NCBI GenBank assembly: GCA_034231615.1
Contig: CM067317.1
Coordinates: 44,063,531-44,127,530, forward strand
Source: Meghimatium bilineatum
Taxonomy: Eukaryota > Mollusca > Gastropoda > Stylommatophora > Philomycidae
Length of the DNA: 64,000 nt
Direction: 5' to 3'
Part shown: positions 50,585-63,099 of the stretch, piece by piece
Layout: every line of letters starts with the position of its first letter
How positions within the stretch are numbered: position 1 is the first letter of the stretch
Translations under genes and position numbers: made by a program
The notes under the pieces: generated by a model
Told to the model about the DNA's origin: nothing
Seen by the model: the letters and a program-made list of their open reading frames with translations, nothing else
The model's database searches: none

Positions 50585-50760
50585 GTATTCTTTCAACTCC
50601 GCTACTCGATGTCTTACTTTGACGCTGGGTAGGACTAGAAGAAATCTCATGACAACGATTGGTGTATCCCTGATGCATCCTAGAAAAGCTCTCATGGCCT
50701 CGTTCTTGTCTCTATCCAGCATATCAACCTGTGTTTGCGACAGTGTGAGTAATACTAGAC
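50585..50760 (-). mobile_element. RNase H-LINE fragment
   Basis: The minus strand reads LGCIRDTPIVVMRFLLVLPS then VKVRHRVAELK, matching LGCTRDTSTRAMRYLL of the 9.1-10.3 kb LINE. Confidence 0.7.
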
Positions 50761-50810
50761 ATAATACTATAACATATAGTACCATTGCCTGTATCAGCAG
50801 AAAAGGGTAT

Positions 50811-50963
50811 TCTTCTTCTTCTGCGTTCATTCTCAAACTCCAACTGGATCTAGCTGGATCATGGTCCTGCTAGATTTCCAGCAGGATGTAGTCCAGAAAA
50901 TGGAAATGCGTTGTGTCGCCGTTTTATTTGCGCCAATGGCCCGACACATCCGTCTTCGGCGGG
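50811..50963 (-). repeat. SINE-A, copy 5, with 10-bp TSD; reference copy
   Basis: Flanked by AAAAGGGTAT at 50801-50810 and 50964-50973. In sense orientation it runs CCCGCCGAAGACGGATGTGT to GAATGAACGCAGAAGAAGAA. The perfect TSD fixes the element at 153 bp. Confidence 0.96.
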
Positions 50964-51269
50964 AAAAGGGTATAATTTTGCATCTCTGCGGATAACAAGA
51001 CTTTAATAGTATTGCTACCATTCATAGATTTCTGAATGACATTGTCGCAGTTTTCGAAAAAGAGAGACTTCTGTCGTGATTCCTCGTTCGTTATTTCATA
51101 GATTGCTGCCTGTTGACGTTGATACTCGTGCAGGTGGCAGCTGACAGTGTGTCTATACCTATTTTGTTCAAATAGAACAGATGATTTTTGCCTTGGCTGA
51201 ATTGATGACTGTATTGTAACTGATGCACCAGAGCGGTAGGTATTCTAATTTATTCTGCAGCCTCATCAA

Positions 51270-51650
51270 AAACATCAAGGCCTGTTTCTGTTCAGATTTT
51301 ACAAGAAGAGGTCATCCGCATAGGCGATGACTTTATCTAGCCCAGAAACCTAAACCTTTGCTATTTTGTGCTTGTAGAAGTTAACAAGCTTACGTGATAG
51401 AGGAGATGCCTATGACAATCCCACTGCTATGGCTCTGAACTATGAGGTCGAGGATCCCAACTTTAAAGCATCTGTTCTAGACATGCGCACCATGCTATCC
51501 ATCGAATGATTTACAAGTAGATGTTGAGGTCAAATAACGAATTAGCAAGATCACGGAAACTAAAGTTATAAGCATCTTCCAGATCTATTGCTGTCACCGT
51601 GGTTTTTTTTTTAATTTAATTTTTTTTTGTTTGCTTAAAAGCCCTAACAA
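51270..51650 (-). mobile_element. Non-LTR reverse-transcriptase fragment, distinct family
   Basis: The minus strand reads TTVTAIDLEDAYNFSFRDLA (about 51545-51605) and LDKVIAYADDLFL (about 51305-51345), i.e. RT domains with a DLEDAYN box and YADD. Frames are broken between. Confidence 0.75.
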
Positions 51651-51889
51651 ATATCGTAAGCCAGAGTTTCCCACATTGGTGGTCTATCTCTATTATGTCA
51701 GTATTTGCACAGAGTGTTAGAGAGTAACCCCTTGTTTTCTAAACCAATGACCAGTTCTATCATCTTTCCATACACATTCTGCAGCTTGATTTATTGCCAC
51801 AGGGAAACAAGACAATGTTGACGAGTGCAGCTACCACGGGTTATAGTCCAAGAAAATCGGAAAAACATTGTCACAAGTTCACAGAATAT

Positions 51890-52310
51890 AAAAACGTGAT
51901 AAACAGTATTTTTATGCCAACACTGCTATCAATGAACAATCAGAAAACTTATAAAATGTGAGATGAAATGCCTCGGAAAGATCACAAGAGTGACCAAATT
52001 AGACAAAATGAAAAATTATGAAATCAGGAGAAGAATCAGTATACGATCATGCACAGAATACATCAAGAAACAACAGATAAAATGGTTTGGACACATTATG
52101 AAAATGAACCATAACCAACTACCGACAAGAACATATATCATAAGAAGATCCGGATACAAGGGAAGAGGAGATTCAAAGACCTAGAAAAAGATGGATAAAA
52201 ATATTAAGACAACCCTGAAGAAATAAGGATTCAAAGCAGCCAAAGCAACACATCTGGCCTTGGATAGACACCTAAAACTTCCAGTCACCACCTATACGCT
52301 TTACGGCAAG
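51890..52310 (+). mobile_element. RTE-like LINE C-terminal fragment, third subfamily
   Basis: KCLGKITRVTKLDKMKNYEI, YIKKQQIKWFGHIMKMNHNQ and SGYKGRG on the plus strand, matching the R.L.WFGHV.RM..N..P......GRR..GRP tail. Confidence 0.8.
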
Positions 52311-52576
52311 TGTGGATATTCTGACCATCAGTCACATGTGGATAGACAGTAGACATGTTATGCCTTCATCGTGAACCGGGAGTACATTATATAGATTAGC
52401 CAAAGACAAGTAAGCAAGCAGATAGACAGAAAGATAGACAGTTAGATTAATACACAGATAGACACATACGTTAATAGATATAAAGATTGCTAGATTAATA
52501 CACAGATAGACACATACGTTAATAGATATAAAGATTGCTAGATAGTTCTGTAGACGGACGGGCAGATACATAAATA

Positions 52577-53040
<464 letters not shown>

Positions 53041-53365
53041 GACAAGCACGCGCACACACACACATACATAGACAGAGATACAGACACACATATATACATA
53101 TATACATACATACACACACGCACGCACACACACACATACATATATGCAGACACACACATGCATATATGCAGACACACACATAGACATACAGACAGACATA
53201 CATACATATATACATACACACACAGAGACATACATACATACATACATACATAATTACACAAACAGACAGACACACACACAAATACAAAGAGACACACACA
53301 AGACACACAGACAGACACACACTCACACACACACCACACACACACCACACACATAGAGACATACA
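53041..53365. repeat. CA/CATA-rich compound microsatellite
   Basis: ACACACAC, CATACATA and CAGACAGA blocks directly continue the GATA array. Confidence 0.97.
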
Positions 53366-54600
53366 TGGTGGCCCATGATATCTGTCATTCGGTTCATGTT
53401 TAATACCACATGGAGTTGTTTAAAGCTAGCTCCCATGTCAGTCATGATAAAGATTGTATGTATTCGCATATTCACTCCTTCCCTATGTCACATTTTGTGG
53501 CAGGGCGCTGTCTAATTTGACAGGTCATGTCTCTACTTTGGTATTACATTTAATCGTTATCAGCATTATAGTACATATTGTGTGTCTCTTATGTTCAGTT
53601 TAGTAATTCATGACCTATATTGGGAGATATTTTCTCAGAAAATATCTCTTAGATAGCATACATTTTTGGCATGCGACTTTCTAATCACAATGACGGTACA
53701 TAAATATAGGGCCTACTTTTTTTTCTTAGAAAATGAATCTACTGAAAAAATATTCCCTCTATACGTTATAAACCTATCAACCTCATTAAATTCTACATAA
53801 TATACATTTTACTACATCTATCGTGTTTTAAAGATAGCTTTTTTAACTATTGAAATCCGCCTACGAAATTACAGTTACATATTTCCACGTGATCACGTCG
53901 ACACAATAGAGACCGATAAGCCGCAACTTTATTGTTGCAAAAATGTCGTTTAGTTCATAATTAACTTGAGATTTCAAGCAAACTGATTTACAACGTCTTT
54001 CCTGTTAGCCCTAATATTTCCTGCTATTCTTTGGTTGACCACTTCTATATGTTGAAAACAGTGTCCAAAGAAAAGTACGGAAATATTTGAGTATGCCACT
54101 CCAACAGGATTAACTGTGAATAAAATAAATTAGAAATTAACCTGCGTACTATAAAATATGAAATTTAACTACACTTATTAGCAATGGTTATAAAAACATC
54201 AAAAGAATTCGCTGATGTGGAAGTTTCATATAATCTATGGACGAAATAATTCAATATTCTATGGACTAAAGAATAGCAATATTTTATCGTCATTTTGATT
54301 CGAAATTTGCATGTCAAAAATTTCTGTGATTTAACAGGAAGTGTCGGAAATGATGATGCGCGATGTTGCCAAAAAAACAACAACAACACGGTAGAAGAAA
54401 GTAAGCATGTCCCACAAATTCATCCCACACATGCTCAAAGCCCGGTAGAGAATTCAATGCATGCATAGGACTCTGTCACAGACGGACACACAGCAGACGG
54501 CATTCTTATCATTATCCCAGTTGAGCTGAAGGTGCATCATCTATTCCGACGGACAAACATCGGTTTTGGACAAAATAACTTCCAAAAATGTTTAAGAAGT
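53366..54600. other. Intergenic, unassigned
   Basis: AT-rich with a small hairpin at 53628-53655 (GGAGATATTTTCTC / GAAAATATCTC). No exon recognised. Confidence 0.35.
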
Positions 54601-54633
54601 GGTAACTGCACTATAGATCAGATAATCATCATT

Positions 54634-54805
54634 GCACTCCGTCAAGTGGTGCTCCGACCTCATCATTGCACTCCGTCAAGTGTTGCTCCGACCTCATCAT
54701 TGCACTCCGTCAAGTGTTGCTCCGACCTCATCATTGCACTCCGTCAAGTGTTGCTCCGACCTCATCATTGCACTCCGTCAAGTGTTGCTCCGACCTCATC
54801 ATTGT
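54634..54805. repeat. Minisatellite, 34-bp unit, five copies
   Basis: GCACTCCGTCAAGTGTTGCT followed by CCGACCTCATCATT, starting at 54634, 54668, 54702, 54736 and 54770. Confidence 0.96.
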
Positions 54806-54878
54806 ATCCACTGCAGACAACAACAAAAACTACTCACACTTTTCATGGATTCTATTCATTATATATGTATATTAAAAC

Positions 54879-55036
54879 CCGCCGAAGACAGATGAATCGG
54901 GCCATTGACTCAAATAAACAGCGTCAAACGTATTTTCATTCTCTGAATTCCACCCTGCTGGAAATCTAGTAGGACCATTACCCTGCTACAAGAGAGATCT
55001 AGCGAGAGTTTGAGAATGAACGCTGAAGAAGAAGAA
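54879..55036 (+). repeat. SINE-A, copy 6, with 10-bp TSD
   Basis: Flanked by ATATTAAAAC at 54869-54878 and 55037-55046. Body CCGCCGAAGACAGATGAATC to AACGCTGAAGAAGAAGA. Confidence 0.95.
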
Positions 55037-55049
55037 ATATTAAAACTGA

Positions 55050-55570
55050 TTAAAACTGAAAATTTTCTTTTATATTAATATGTGCTTTTAGTTTACTATT
55101 CATCAGGCGACTCCATAGCAAACCATTTACCCGAATGGGGTGACGATACCTACACCCCCACAGAATGAGAACCCGTGGCCTAAGGTCTAATCCGCTTGCA
55201 ATACTAATAATCTTCTATTTCTATTGTCTGACGCGTAATCTTTCTTGTTATAGACCTTTCTGTAAAAATGGCCGTGCTTTAGTCTCTTTTACACGCCTCT
55301 AAAACTTAATCCTCCGTGTTCTCTCCTTCTACATATTCAAACAAGTTCAATAACAATAGTGAACATATTGCATGTATAGCATAACCGTGTTCGTATATTT
55401 TTATTGTAACGATAATGGGGCATCACATGACTTTCATGCACATCGCATATCTCGTCAAGACACAATACAGCTCCATGACATACATTACAAATATCTCAGT
55501 GACACAATCCAACCAGTACACATCGACCTTATATATGTCTTCAGGACGTACATCTCATTGACATAACATT
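55050..55570. other. Intergenic, unassigned
   Basis: No feature recognised. Confidence 0.3.
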
Positions 55571-55576
55571 CACGAT

Positions 55577-55865
55577 AAACATTCTACTGATGTACATCTC
55601 CTTGACATATGATTCATATAAACATTCTACTGATGCACATCTCCTTGACATATGATTCATATAAACATTCTACTGCAGCACATCTCCTTGACATATGATT
55701 CATATAAACATTCTACTGATGCACATCTCCTTGACATATGATTCATATAAACATTCTCTTAATGCATATTCTCTTGACATAAGATTGGCGATAACCATTC
55801 TCCTGATGTACGTTACCTTGACATACCACTGACAATAAAACATTCTCCCGATGTACATTTCCTTG
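55577..55865. repeat. Minisatellite, 43-bp unit
   Basis: CATTCTACTGATGCACATCT followed by CCTTGACATATGATTCATA, at 55580, 55623, 55666 and 55709, then more diverged units to about 55865. Further weak units appear near 56325-56405, beyond the foldback. Confidence 0.93.
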
Positions 55866-55870
55866 ACAAT

Positions 55871-56283
55871 AATACTTACGTTGAACAAAGGTTTTGAAAG
55901 TTTCACTTGAAGTATGACTATCACTAATGCTAAGGGGTTATGAGGTATAAAGAAGAAAACATGAATTACACAAGACATTTTCAACGTATCGAACCTCTAT
56001 TTATGTCTCAAGGATATATAAAACAAACAGTAAAAAATAATGAAAACAGTAAAAACAATAACATCTGTGGTGGTAACATTGTTTTTACTCTTTTCATTAT
56101 TTTTCATTTTTTGTTGTAGGCCTATATATTCTTGAGGAAGACCTAACTGTTTGAAACGTTGAAAATGCCTTGTGTGTTATAATTTGTATGTTTTCTTGTT
56201 TACACCTCATAACCCCTTAGTCTTAGTGATAGTTCGTCGTGTTCAAGTGAAACTTTCAAAAACCTGTGTTCTACGTAAGTACT
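55871..56283. mobile_element. Foldback element, about 200-bp imperfect inverted arms
   Basis: The left arm (TACTTACGTTGAACAAAGG, AAAGTTTCACTTGAA, AAGGGGTTATGAGGTATAAA, ACATTTTCAACGT, ending AACAGTAAAAACAAT) is mirrored by the right arm ending CTACGTAAGTA. The loop is about 20 bp near 56060-56080. It interrupts the 43-bp minisatellite. Confidence 0.88.
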
Positions 56284-56432
56284 ATTTTTATTACGTTTCA
56301 CTGTAATACCATCATATATAGATTTCCTTGACATGACATTGACGATAAATATTTTCTGACGCACATCTTTGTAGCATAAGGTTGACTATAAACATTCTCT
56401 TGCATATCTCTTCGACCGTTTTCTCTCTAGAG

Positions 56433-58180
56433 CAGTGTTTCCCAAAGTGGTCTATATGGACCCCCAGGGGTTGATTTCAATTTGAAGGGGATCTATGTCA
56501 GCGAGAAAAAAATTGGGAGTGCACGAGATGCAAATGGGGGTCCACGTGAGTGAACCCCATTTAGGTAGGTTATCATCAGCATTTACCCGTTCCGTAAATG
56601 TCTTATTACACGTAGTGTGTACATAATACTTATAATAGACATATAACTTAATTATATAAATGGTCATGCCGTGCTATGATGCAGAAAAGCTGACGCATGA
56701 AGCGGCACCAATCAAAATACATTGCTGCGGGTACATTTCGAAACAAAAACCACTTAAAAGGGGGAGGTGCATTTCGAAGACTTGCATCACACTTAGAAAA
56801 TATACCGCATGGTCTGTCACAATATTTCGTGGTCTGTCACGTTCATGTGCAAACATTTACAAGTTTTCATACAAGCAGCAACCATCATGCGCATAACACT
56901 TGTCCAGACGTATATCAAACATAGTTGCCACTCAATATTTAAAAAAAGGTCAGAAGGGATCCATGGCGAACAGTATGATCGTTCAATTTCAAATAGAGAC
57001 GATGATGGTTTGCGGACGTCTTTCAATATCTCATTACTCATAGACAAATCAGGAAAGTCTCATACTATCGGGGAACAACTCATTATGCCAGCCCTTGAAG
57101 TTTAAAAACAGGTCTACATAAGTCTACATATGATATACTCTATTCATTTGAACAACAAACAATTCAAAAACATATTGATGAATTGAGTCGTGGTGTTGAA
57201 AACTATATTTGTGTAATTATCTGGAAACGAACCATTTCTCAATTCAAATGGACGAGTTAACTTTGCTTGGCAATGAAGCACTATTATTTGCACATGTTCG
57301 TTTCGTTATGGATCATGAAATCCAAGAAGAACTGGACGTTGCGATAGCTTTGACAAGTCACTAAATGCGAATCAATATTCAATGTTTTGAAAGAAAATTC
57401 CATTAGAAAAGTGATTCCTTTATCAAATATAATATTTGCAGCAGAAGGTGGAGCACCAGCCAAGTTTGGGCGCTATCGTGGATTTTAAGCCATTTAAAAT
57501 AAAATCTTATCGGGTATGTGTGTAATTCACTGCGTCATTTATAAGCAACATTTAGTGGCTAAAAATCTGAGTTGAAGCAATTTCTTTAATTCACCATAAA
57601 CGCAGCAAACAAGATTCGTAGGAGAGCCTTGATTTCTAGGTTATTTGCACAGTTGTGCGAAGAAGATGATGAGGACTTTCATCAATTACTTCTTCACAAC
57701 GATATGATCTGCCTCTCGGAAGGCTTATTTTTGACAATCTTATTTTAACTCTTTAAGACCGTTTTAGAGTTTTGGATGCTAGAGATCCCATTTTCAAATA
57801 AAATTTAACCATGTGAGATACACATATTGCTTATTTAACAGATTTGTGTACTAAATTTAATGAGGTTAACTTGCAGTAACAGGGTGACAGTCTGAATGTA
57901 ATAAAAAAAAACTTTCCAGAATGAATCTCATGAAGAAACATAGGACGGCGCGAATTGTCACAGTTTCCCAAATTGTCACTACAAATGCCCAAGATGATGA
58001 CGTTTATTCTACATTCAACATTTAAATGTCCTTCACACAGACTTTAAAATCAGGTTCGATGATGTTTTGACTGAAAATGCCACAATGGATTATCAATCCA
58101 GATGGTAACATTGAAGAATCGGATATCATATAACAAGAAAAGCTGATGGGAATCAGCACTAACGAAGAACTTAGGGCGCA
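56433..58180 (+). mobile_element. hAT transposase relic (ZBED5/FAM200-like)
   Basis: Starts with a hAT-type terminus CAGTGTTTCCCAAAGTGG. Frame-shifted coding pieces in order: SFNISLLIDKSGKSHTIGEQ (about 57019-57080), ALLFAHVRFVMDHEIQEEL-like (57280-57335), AAEGGAPAKFGRYRGF (57440-57490), VIHCVIYKQHLVAKNLS (57520-57570), LISRLFAQLCEEDDEDFHQL (57630-57690) and FKIRFDDVLTENATMDYQSR (58040-58105). These match the order in ZBED5/SCAND3-type hAT proteins. Many stops; the right terminus was not found. Confidence 0.85.
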
Positions 58181-58509
58181 GTTTGGGCGCAATTATTGCT
58201 GTTTCTCATGATTGCAATTTGTTTCAATCACAAGAAATCACGAGCAACAAAGATCTTGTCTCCTTGTTGCATTTGTTGGGGGGGGGGAGATGGAGTTTCT
58301 CCAGAATTGTATTTCATACCCAGAAAATTCCAACGCCGCATGCACCGCTTTCAGAAGAAGCCTCCTACTAATAGGGGTTGATACGTAATCGTGAAGGCTA
58401 TCTGTGGTTTCCACAAGAGGAAAGACTTACAATATAGAAATGTTATCTACAAGAAGTTTGCTGTTGAGCAGTTGTTCTGTTGGGGTACAGGTGTTTTTCC
58501 AATAGTTGT

Positions 58510-58685
58510 AATCTCTTCATTCTTCACATGATCTACTCTTTCTCTGTTTTCTGCCTTTCTTATACATCTCGTTTCACGCGTAGTAAGTTTTCTCTCTTGT
58601 TCTTTAGTTAGTTTCCAAATGTGATATTGATAACATAATATTGGTATGAAGATTCAATAAATAATTTGCTCTATAAAACTGTAGG
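58510..58685 (-). mobile_element. RTE-like LINE C-terminal scrap
   Basis: The minus strand reads IPILCYQYHIWKLTKEQERK and TRETRCIRKAENRERVDHVK, matching the LCYQ...W.LT...ERKL...EMRCLR motif. Confidence 0.75.
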
Positions 58686-58899
58686 TCCAAATGCATAAAA
58701 TCAAAATGTATAAAATGTATTCGTGTGTGTTATTAATATTGCATTTTTTATGTCTTATGTGTATTATAGGAAAACTTTCACATGTTTATCACAACAGGTT
58801 AGAAATGCATGTCATCCTATACAAGGGAACTTTGTTGACTTATCCGTTGATATTTATTCTTGACGAAGCAAAGCACGCGAAGTAATCAGTGAAAAACAA

Positions 58900-59025
58900 G
58901 TCCTTCCCCAATATGTCATGTTTTCTGAGCTACACATGACTCGTGACAATATGTCATGTTTTCTGAGCTACACATGACTCGTAACAAAATATGTTTTCTG
59001 AGCTACACATGACTTATCTTAGCTG
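58900..59025. repeat. Short tandem repeat, about 45 bp, three copies
   Basis: TATGTCATGTTTTCTGAGCT with ACACATGACTCGT recurs at about 58913, 58951 and 58986. Confidence 0.8.
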
Positions 59026-59029
59026 ATTT

Positions 59030-60000
59030 GATTTTGTTGTACTTTTTGTTGACTAGCAATCCCATAATAAAAGAAAGTGGCTTTAAATGCGGTGTTTCCA
59101 GAAATGAGTGGTAGTGTGGGTTTAGATTAATATTTATCAACCAACAAAGAGCTGAAACTGTCAGTTATCGTGTAATGATGGTTACACTCAAATGGGGGAT
59201 CGTTGCAACCATGCGCGTGTTGGAAGTGCAATGATGATCTGACGACTAACTAACAAGATATGCGTAGAGTTTAATGAACAGTTGCATCAACCAAAATGAG
59301 AGCATCATTACGAAGGTGTCATTCTGTAGAAGAACTTGGTGAAAAGCCAGTGAAAATAACAGATCAGTCGAGGAAAGTTTCAAGACATTATATCTCTACT
59401 CGACTGTGGTTTTTATATAGCGGCAATGTTGTGCGCACTTTCTGCGCTCTAAATCTGAAATCAAATATACGTGCTCGTTATGGCGTCATTGAAAGTTGTG
59501 TATTTCCATGTTGCATTGTAAAAACTGACTGAGCAGACCGCTGTTAGCTGCGGTAAATGTTTATTCGCTGACCAAGAAATACATTTATTGATGTGCTAAG
59601 AGTCATGTTACAAGCCCCAATTCGTGATTGAAATGAACAAACCTGTTTCTTCCCATCCCCCAACAAATGTGTTATCGACAATGGGATCACACAGATCTGC
59701 ACATAAAGTTTTAAATTAAAACGATGTAGTGTCAATAAATATATTTATGTTCGTTGCTATTTTATAGACGCCCTGTATATGGGCCTATCTTTTTTTCTTA
59801 AATAAACAAAAAAAATAGATCTTATGGTAAGAAAAGCACATTTCAATCGGGAGTCCAAATTTTGTTATTTCAGAGACCATGACCATCAAAGTAATGAAGT
59901 CCCAGTTCACTGTTCAGGTGATCCTGCAATCACGACTCATCAAGTGTTCTTTAATATGTATATAGTCACAAGTTCAAATTGGCATGACATTGACCTTGTG
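59030..60000. other. Downstream of the minus-strand gene, unassigned
   Basis: A plus-strand open stretch at 59296-59532 is less AT-rich, but I cannot tie it to a family. The region probably includes the 3' UTR of the gene ending at 60004. Confidence 0.35.
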
Positions 60001-60003
60001 CAG

Positions 60004-60299
60004 CTATCTAACATGTAATTTTCGTTTCGTACTTTTGTTCTGTCGCAGCTTTAACTGACGAATCAAATGTTTGAACCGTTTCAACTTGGTCTTGTCTTTA
60101 CTTGTGAGATGTTTACGTTCTTGAGTTAGTAACTTAATCAGATAACGTCGTTCTTGCATACTTAAACTTCCTTTTCCTGCCTTCTTTCTGAGCTTATGCA
60201 TCGTATGTTTGTCAGTTTCAGGAATATCCCATGTGAGAACACGACGGGAGGTTATTTTGAGCAACCGTTGTTCTGCTTTCCGCAGCTTCATCTCCAAAC
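60004..60299 (-). CDS. Terminal coding exon of an unrecognised basic protein
   Basis: Acceptor TTTTACAG|GT at 60300/60299, then 98 codons to TAG at 60004. It is strongly basic and probably helical: LEMKLRKAEQRLLKITSRRV, LTWDIPETDKHTMHKLRKKA, YLIKLLTQERKHLTSKDKTK and KRFKHLIRQLKLRQNK. Such composition fits a nucleic-acid-binding or nucleolar protein, but I do not recognise it. The first two bases complete a codon begun in the exon at 62967-63056, so phase supports the pair. An RTE LINE and repeat C occupy the intron. Confidence 0.75.
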
Positions 60300-60547
60300 C
60301 TGTAAAATGTAAGAAAGTATATACAGAGCATCAGAGGACACAATTTGTGACAAAACAAGATTAATGTCACTCACTGAATTATTCAATGTCTATTTAATTA
60401 TTCAATATCTCAAATTTCAATTGAACATAAAAAAAAATTTCAAAGCATCTCGAACATAAATACAAGACATTTCACACCGTCTACAACAATTCAAACTATT
60501 TTCTGTGACCCTCAGATATATAAGAGCTATTGACTAATTGAACAAAC

Positions 60548-60722
60548 AAAAAACACTCTACTACTACTACGTGTCATTTTCTACTACACTCTACTACTAC
60601 CTACTACGTGTCATTTTCTACTACACTCTACTACTACCTACTACGTGTCATTTTCTACTACACTCTACTACTACTACTACTACGTGTCATTTTCTACTAC
60701 ACTCCACTACTACTACTACTAT
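60548..60722. repeat. Minisatellite with CTACTACTA and CGTGTCATTTTCTACTACAC
   Basis: Four to five copies of about 45 bp. CTACTACCTACTACGTGTC also recurs at about 61130. Confidence 0.88.
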
Positions 60723-60727
60723 ATATT

Positions 60728-60870
60728 TGCGCATGCGGTTGCGTCTGTGGGTCTCACCAATGGCTCACTAGACAAACCAACCATGCAACAGAAAACCTTA
60801 GTAGATGACATGCCGTTATATTGAGGTTATCTTCTTATAGAAGCTTCATGGCATGTCATCTATACAATGA
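60728..60870 (+). repeat. Interspersed repeat C, copy 4 (truncated)
   Basis: GCGCATGCGGTTGCGTCTGT to GGCATGTCATCTATACAAT. It stops before the second half of the full-length copies. Confidence 0.85.
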
Positions 60871-60879
60871 CGTAGTCGT

Positions 60880-61425
60880 AACCTTCGATAACAGTTACCA
60901 TGTTGTTCTGACAGGCCGACGGTGTGCTTGAACTAGTTACGTGCACGGCGTGGTTGGGCTGAACAATAAAGAAACCTGTCGCAAGGGCCAGAGTTGTGCC
61001 CTGATGTCGACGTCTATTTCGGCGACATTAGACTCGAAACACCATTGAGTCGGATGTCGGCCGGAACAGAGAGCGGAGCACTTATGGGAATGCCCCACGT
61101 GCTGTGAGGCCAGTTTCTAATTAAGAACTACTACCTACTACGTGTCTTTTCACATCCACGAAATGGCCAGGTCATGTGGCACACATGGCAGATCATCGCC
61201 TACTAAAGATACTTCTCTATGTTGAGTTACAGAAGGGCATACGTTCTCAAGATAGCCGAAAAAAGCTTTAAAAGGACTCCTTAAAGACCGCACTGAAATC
61301 ATTTGAACTGTACTCACTATTTCCTCTAAGAATTAAGTAGGTCAGTGTTCCTGATAGGCTGTAGGACGCAGAACGCATAAATCGAATGTTAATTGCGCAA
61401 TAATATAGTTCATTAGAACATAATA
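60880..61425. other. CpG-containing segment and unassigned intron
   Basis: 60900-61080 is GC- and CpG-richer (GTCGACGTCTATTTCGGCGA). 61060-61130 matches 13651-13740. No exon recognised. Confidence 0.4.
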
Positions 61426-61429
61426 CTGT

Positions 61430-62650
61430 TGTTAATTTAAATAAATTGTTGCTAAATGAAACATGTCTATAACAATAGTTTTGTATGTTTTAAAATACAT
61501 TTTCATATAATATATCTTTATAATTCCATGATAAATTACTACACCTGCTGTTAATATCGTTGTATTTATTGTTGTAATCATTTCTTCCTTCAAGTTTAAC
61601 AGTCGATTGAAGTAATTTTTCCATCTTTCCATGATTTATTGGGGCCTATTTAGTATGTTGTCGTGTTTATCGTTGATTATTTCTTTTGGTTTGTGTCTTT
61701 TTTATTTCTCATATTTTGTACTTTCTTGTAGAACATCTTTGGTGCGTTTTGTCTATCTTATTTAAGCATTTCTCCATAATCTTGCCATGACTTAATTTTT
61801 GCAGATTTGATGATTTTCTTGGTGTTAATATTTGCTGTCTTGTATGCTAACTAATCTTGAAGCGTTTTGCTTGTAGCCCAGTTCTTGTATTTTTTTAAAA
61901 TATTTTGTTGTGTTCTTTACCTATTATTTCCACCAAGCTGTTATTTTTGGTTTCGTGCCTTTATGGTTTTTATATCCGCATATGTTTCCTGTTGTTTGTA
62001 TGATGAAATTGTGAAATATTTCCATTATTCTTCTATGTTCTGGATGTTTTCTGGTAGCTTTGCGAATTCTTTGTTAACTTCCTGGATATATTTTTCGTTC
62101 TTGTGTAAGTCTTACAATTTCGGTATATCTAGTTGCTCTTTGTACTTTGTGCTTTTTTTGTGCTGTTTATTTTTCACTCTGTTTTGACTGTTATTATTAC
62201 TGTCTTATGGTCAGTGTATGCACACATGTTAGGTATTACTCGCGTGTCTGTTGTTTTTCGTCAATTATTTGTTTTTGTCAGTATACAATCTATCTGGCTC
62301 TTGCATTCCAAGCTGTTCCATTTACATCATGTGTACTTGTGATTGTCTATGTTTAAAGAAGGTATTCGTTATAAAGAGGTTGTGCTGAATGCATGTATCT
62401 ATTAGTTTATAACCGTTGTCGTTAATCTTGTTTCTTGTGGCGCCGAAAAGTCCTTCATATTCCCCTATTTCTTCTATATTTTCGCCAAGATGTGCGCTAA
62501 ATCTCACAAAATATATAAGTCATCTTCAATGTTGCTGTTATTTATTAATCTGTTTACATCCTCAAAAAACTTCTCTTTCGTTTTCGTTATTTTGGTGTGT
62601 TACATGGGGCATACGCCTGAATAAATGTTGTGTTTACATTGTTCATTCTA
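61430..62650 (-). mobile_element. RTE-like LINE 5' half: endonuclease to start of RT
   Basis: The minus strand reads FSAHLGENIEEIGEYEGLFG, RNKINDNGYKLIDTCIQHNL and FITNTFFKH (62322-62507), the apurinic-endonuclease-like domain (DFNA.LG..., NGE.LI..C..N.L.I.NT.F.H). Then ERWKNYFNRLLN lies at about 61595-61632, the segment before RT. Stops occur between the parts. It is in the intron of the basic-protein gene. Confidence 0.85.
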
Positions 62651-62789
62651 ATTTGTAACGTGAAGCATTTTCTTAGCGAATATCGGGTCTACGAAAAAAA
62701 ACCACCCCGTACTTTGCTCTCGAAACTGGATCAACTTGATGTATTTCTGCGAACCAGTATCTCAGGATCACCACAGAAATAATATCGAG

Positions 62790-62930
62790 ATATGGATACA
62801 GATGAGTGTGTGTGTGAATGATTAGGTGAGTGAGTGAAATATTAAGTGAGTGATTTAGTGTGTGTGTGAATGATTAGGTGAGTGAGTGAAATATTAAGTG
62901 AGTGATTTAGTGTGTGTGATTTTTTCCCTG
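62790..62930. repeat. GTGA-rich tandem repeat, two 56-bp copies
   Basis: GTGTGTGTGAATGATTAGGT with GAGTGAGTGAAATATTAAGT occurs twice. Confidence 0.88.
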
Positions 62931-62966
62931 TAATATTTGCCTAGCACACAAGAAACGAGTACTCAC

Positions 62967-63056
62967 TTCTGTTTCCTTGATTCAAGTTCTCTGTTTTGAT
63001 CTTGTCAACTCCTGGTTCTTTGCTCCTTCTTGGTCTTTCTGTGTCTTCTGTAGTTT
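62967..63056 (-). CDS. Penultimate exon of the unrecognised basic protein
   Basis: Acceptor with a pyrimidine tract, TTTCATCCACTCAG|AA, and donor CAGAA|GTGAGT. Encodes TTEDTERPRRSKEPGVDKIK then TENLNQGNR(S). It starts and ends in phase 1 relative to the codon, and the terminal exon completes the split Ser. Upstream exons are outside the window. A 27-bp array begins about 50 bp before it. Confidence 0.65.
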
Positions 63057-63099
63057 CTGAGTGGATGAAAGAGGTCATACCTCAGTGGCGACATTTTGC

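Noticed and set aside
54532-54969. 145-aa open frame
   Set aside because: It is mostly the 34-bp minisatellite and SINE-A.
59296-59532. Plus-strand open frame of 78 aa
   Set aside because: No motif, splice signal or homology that I can recognise supports it as an exon.
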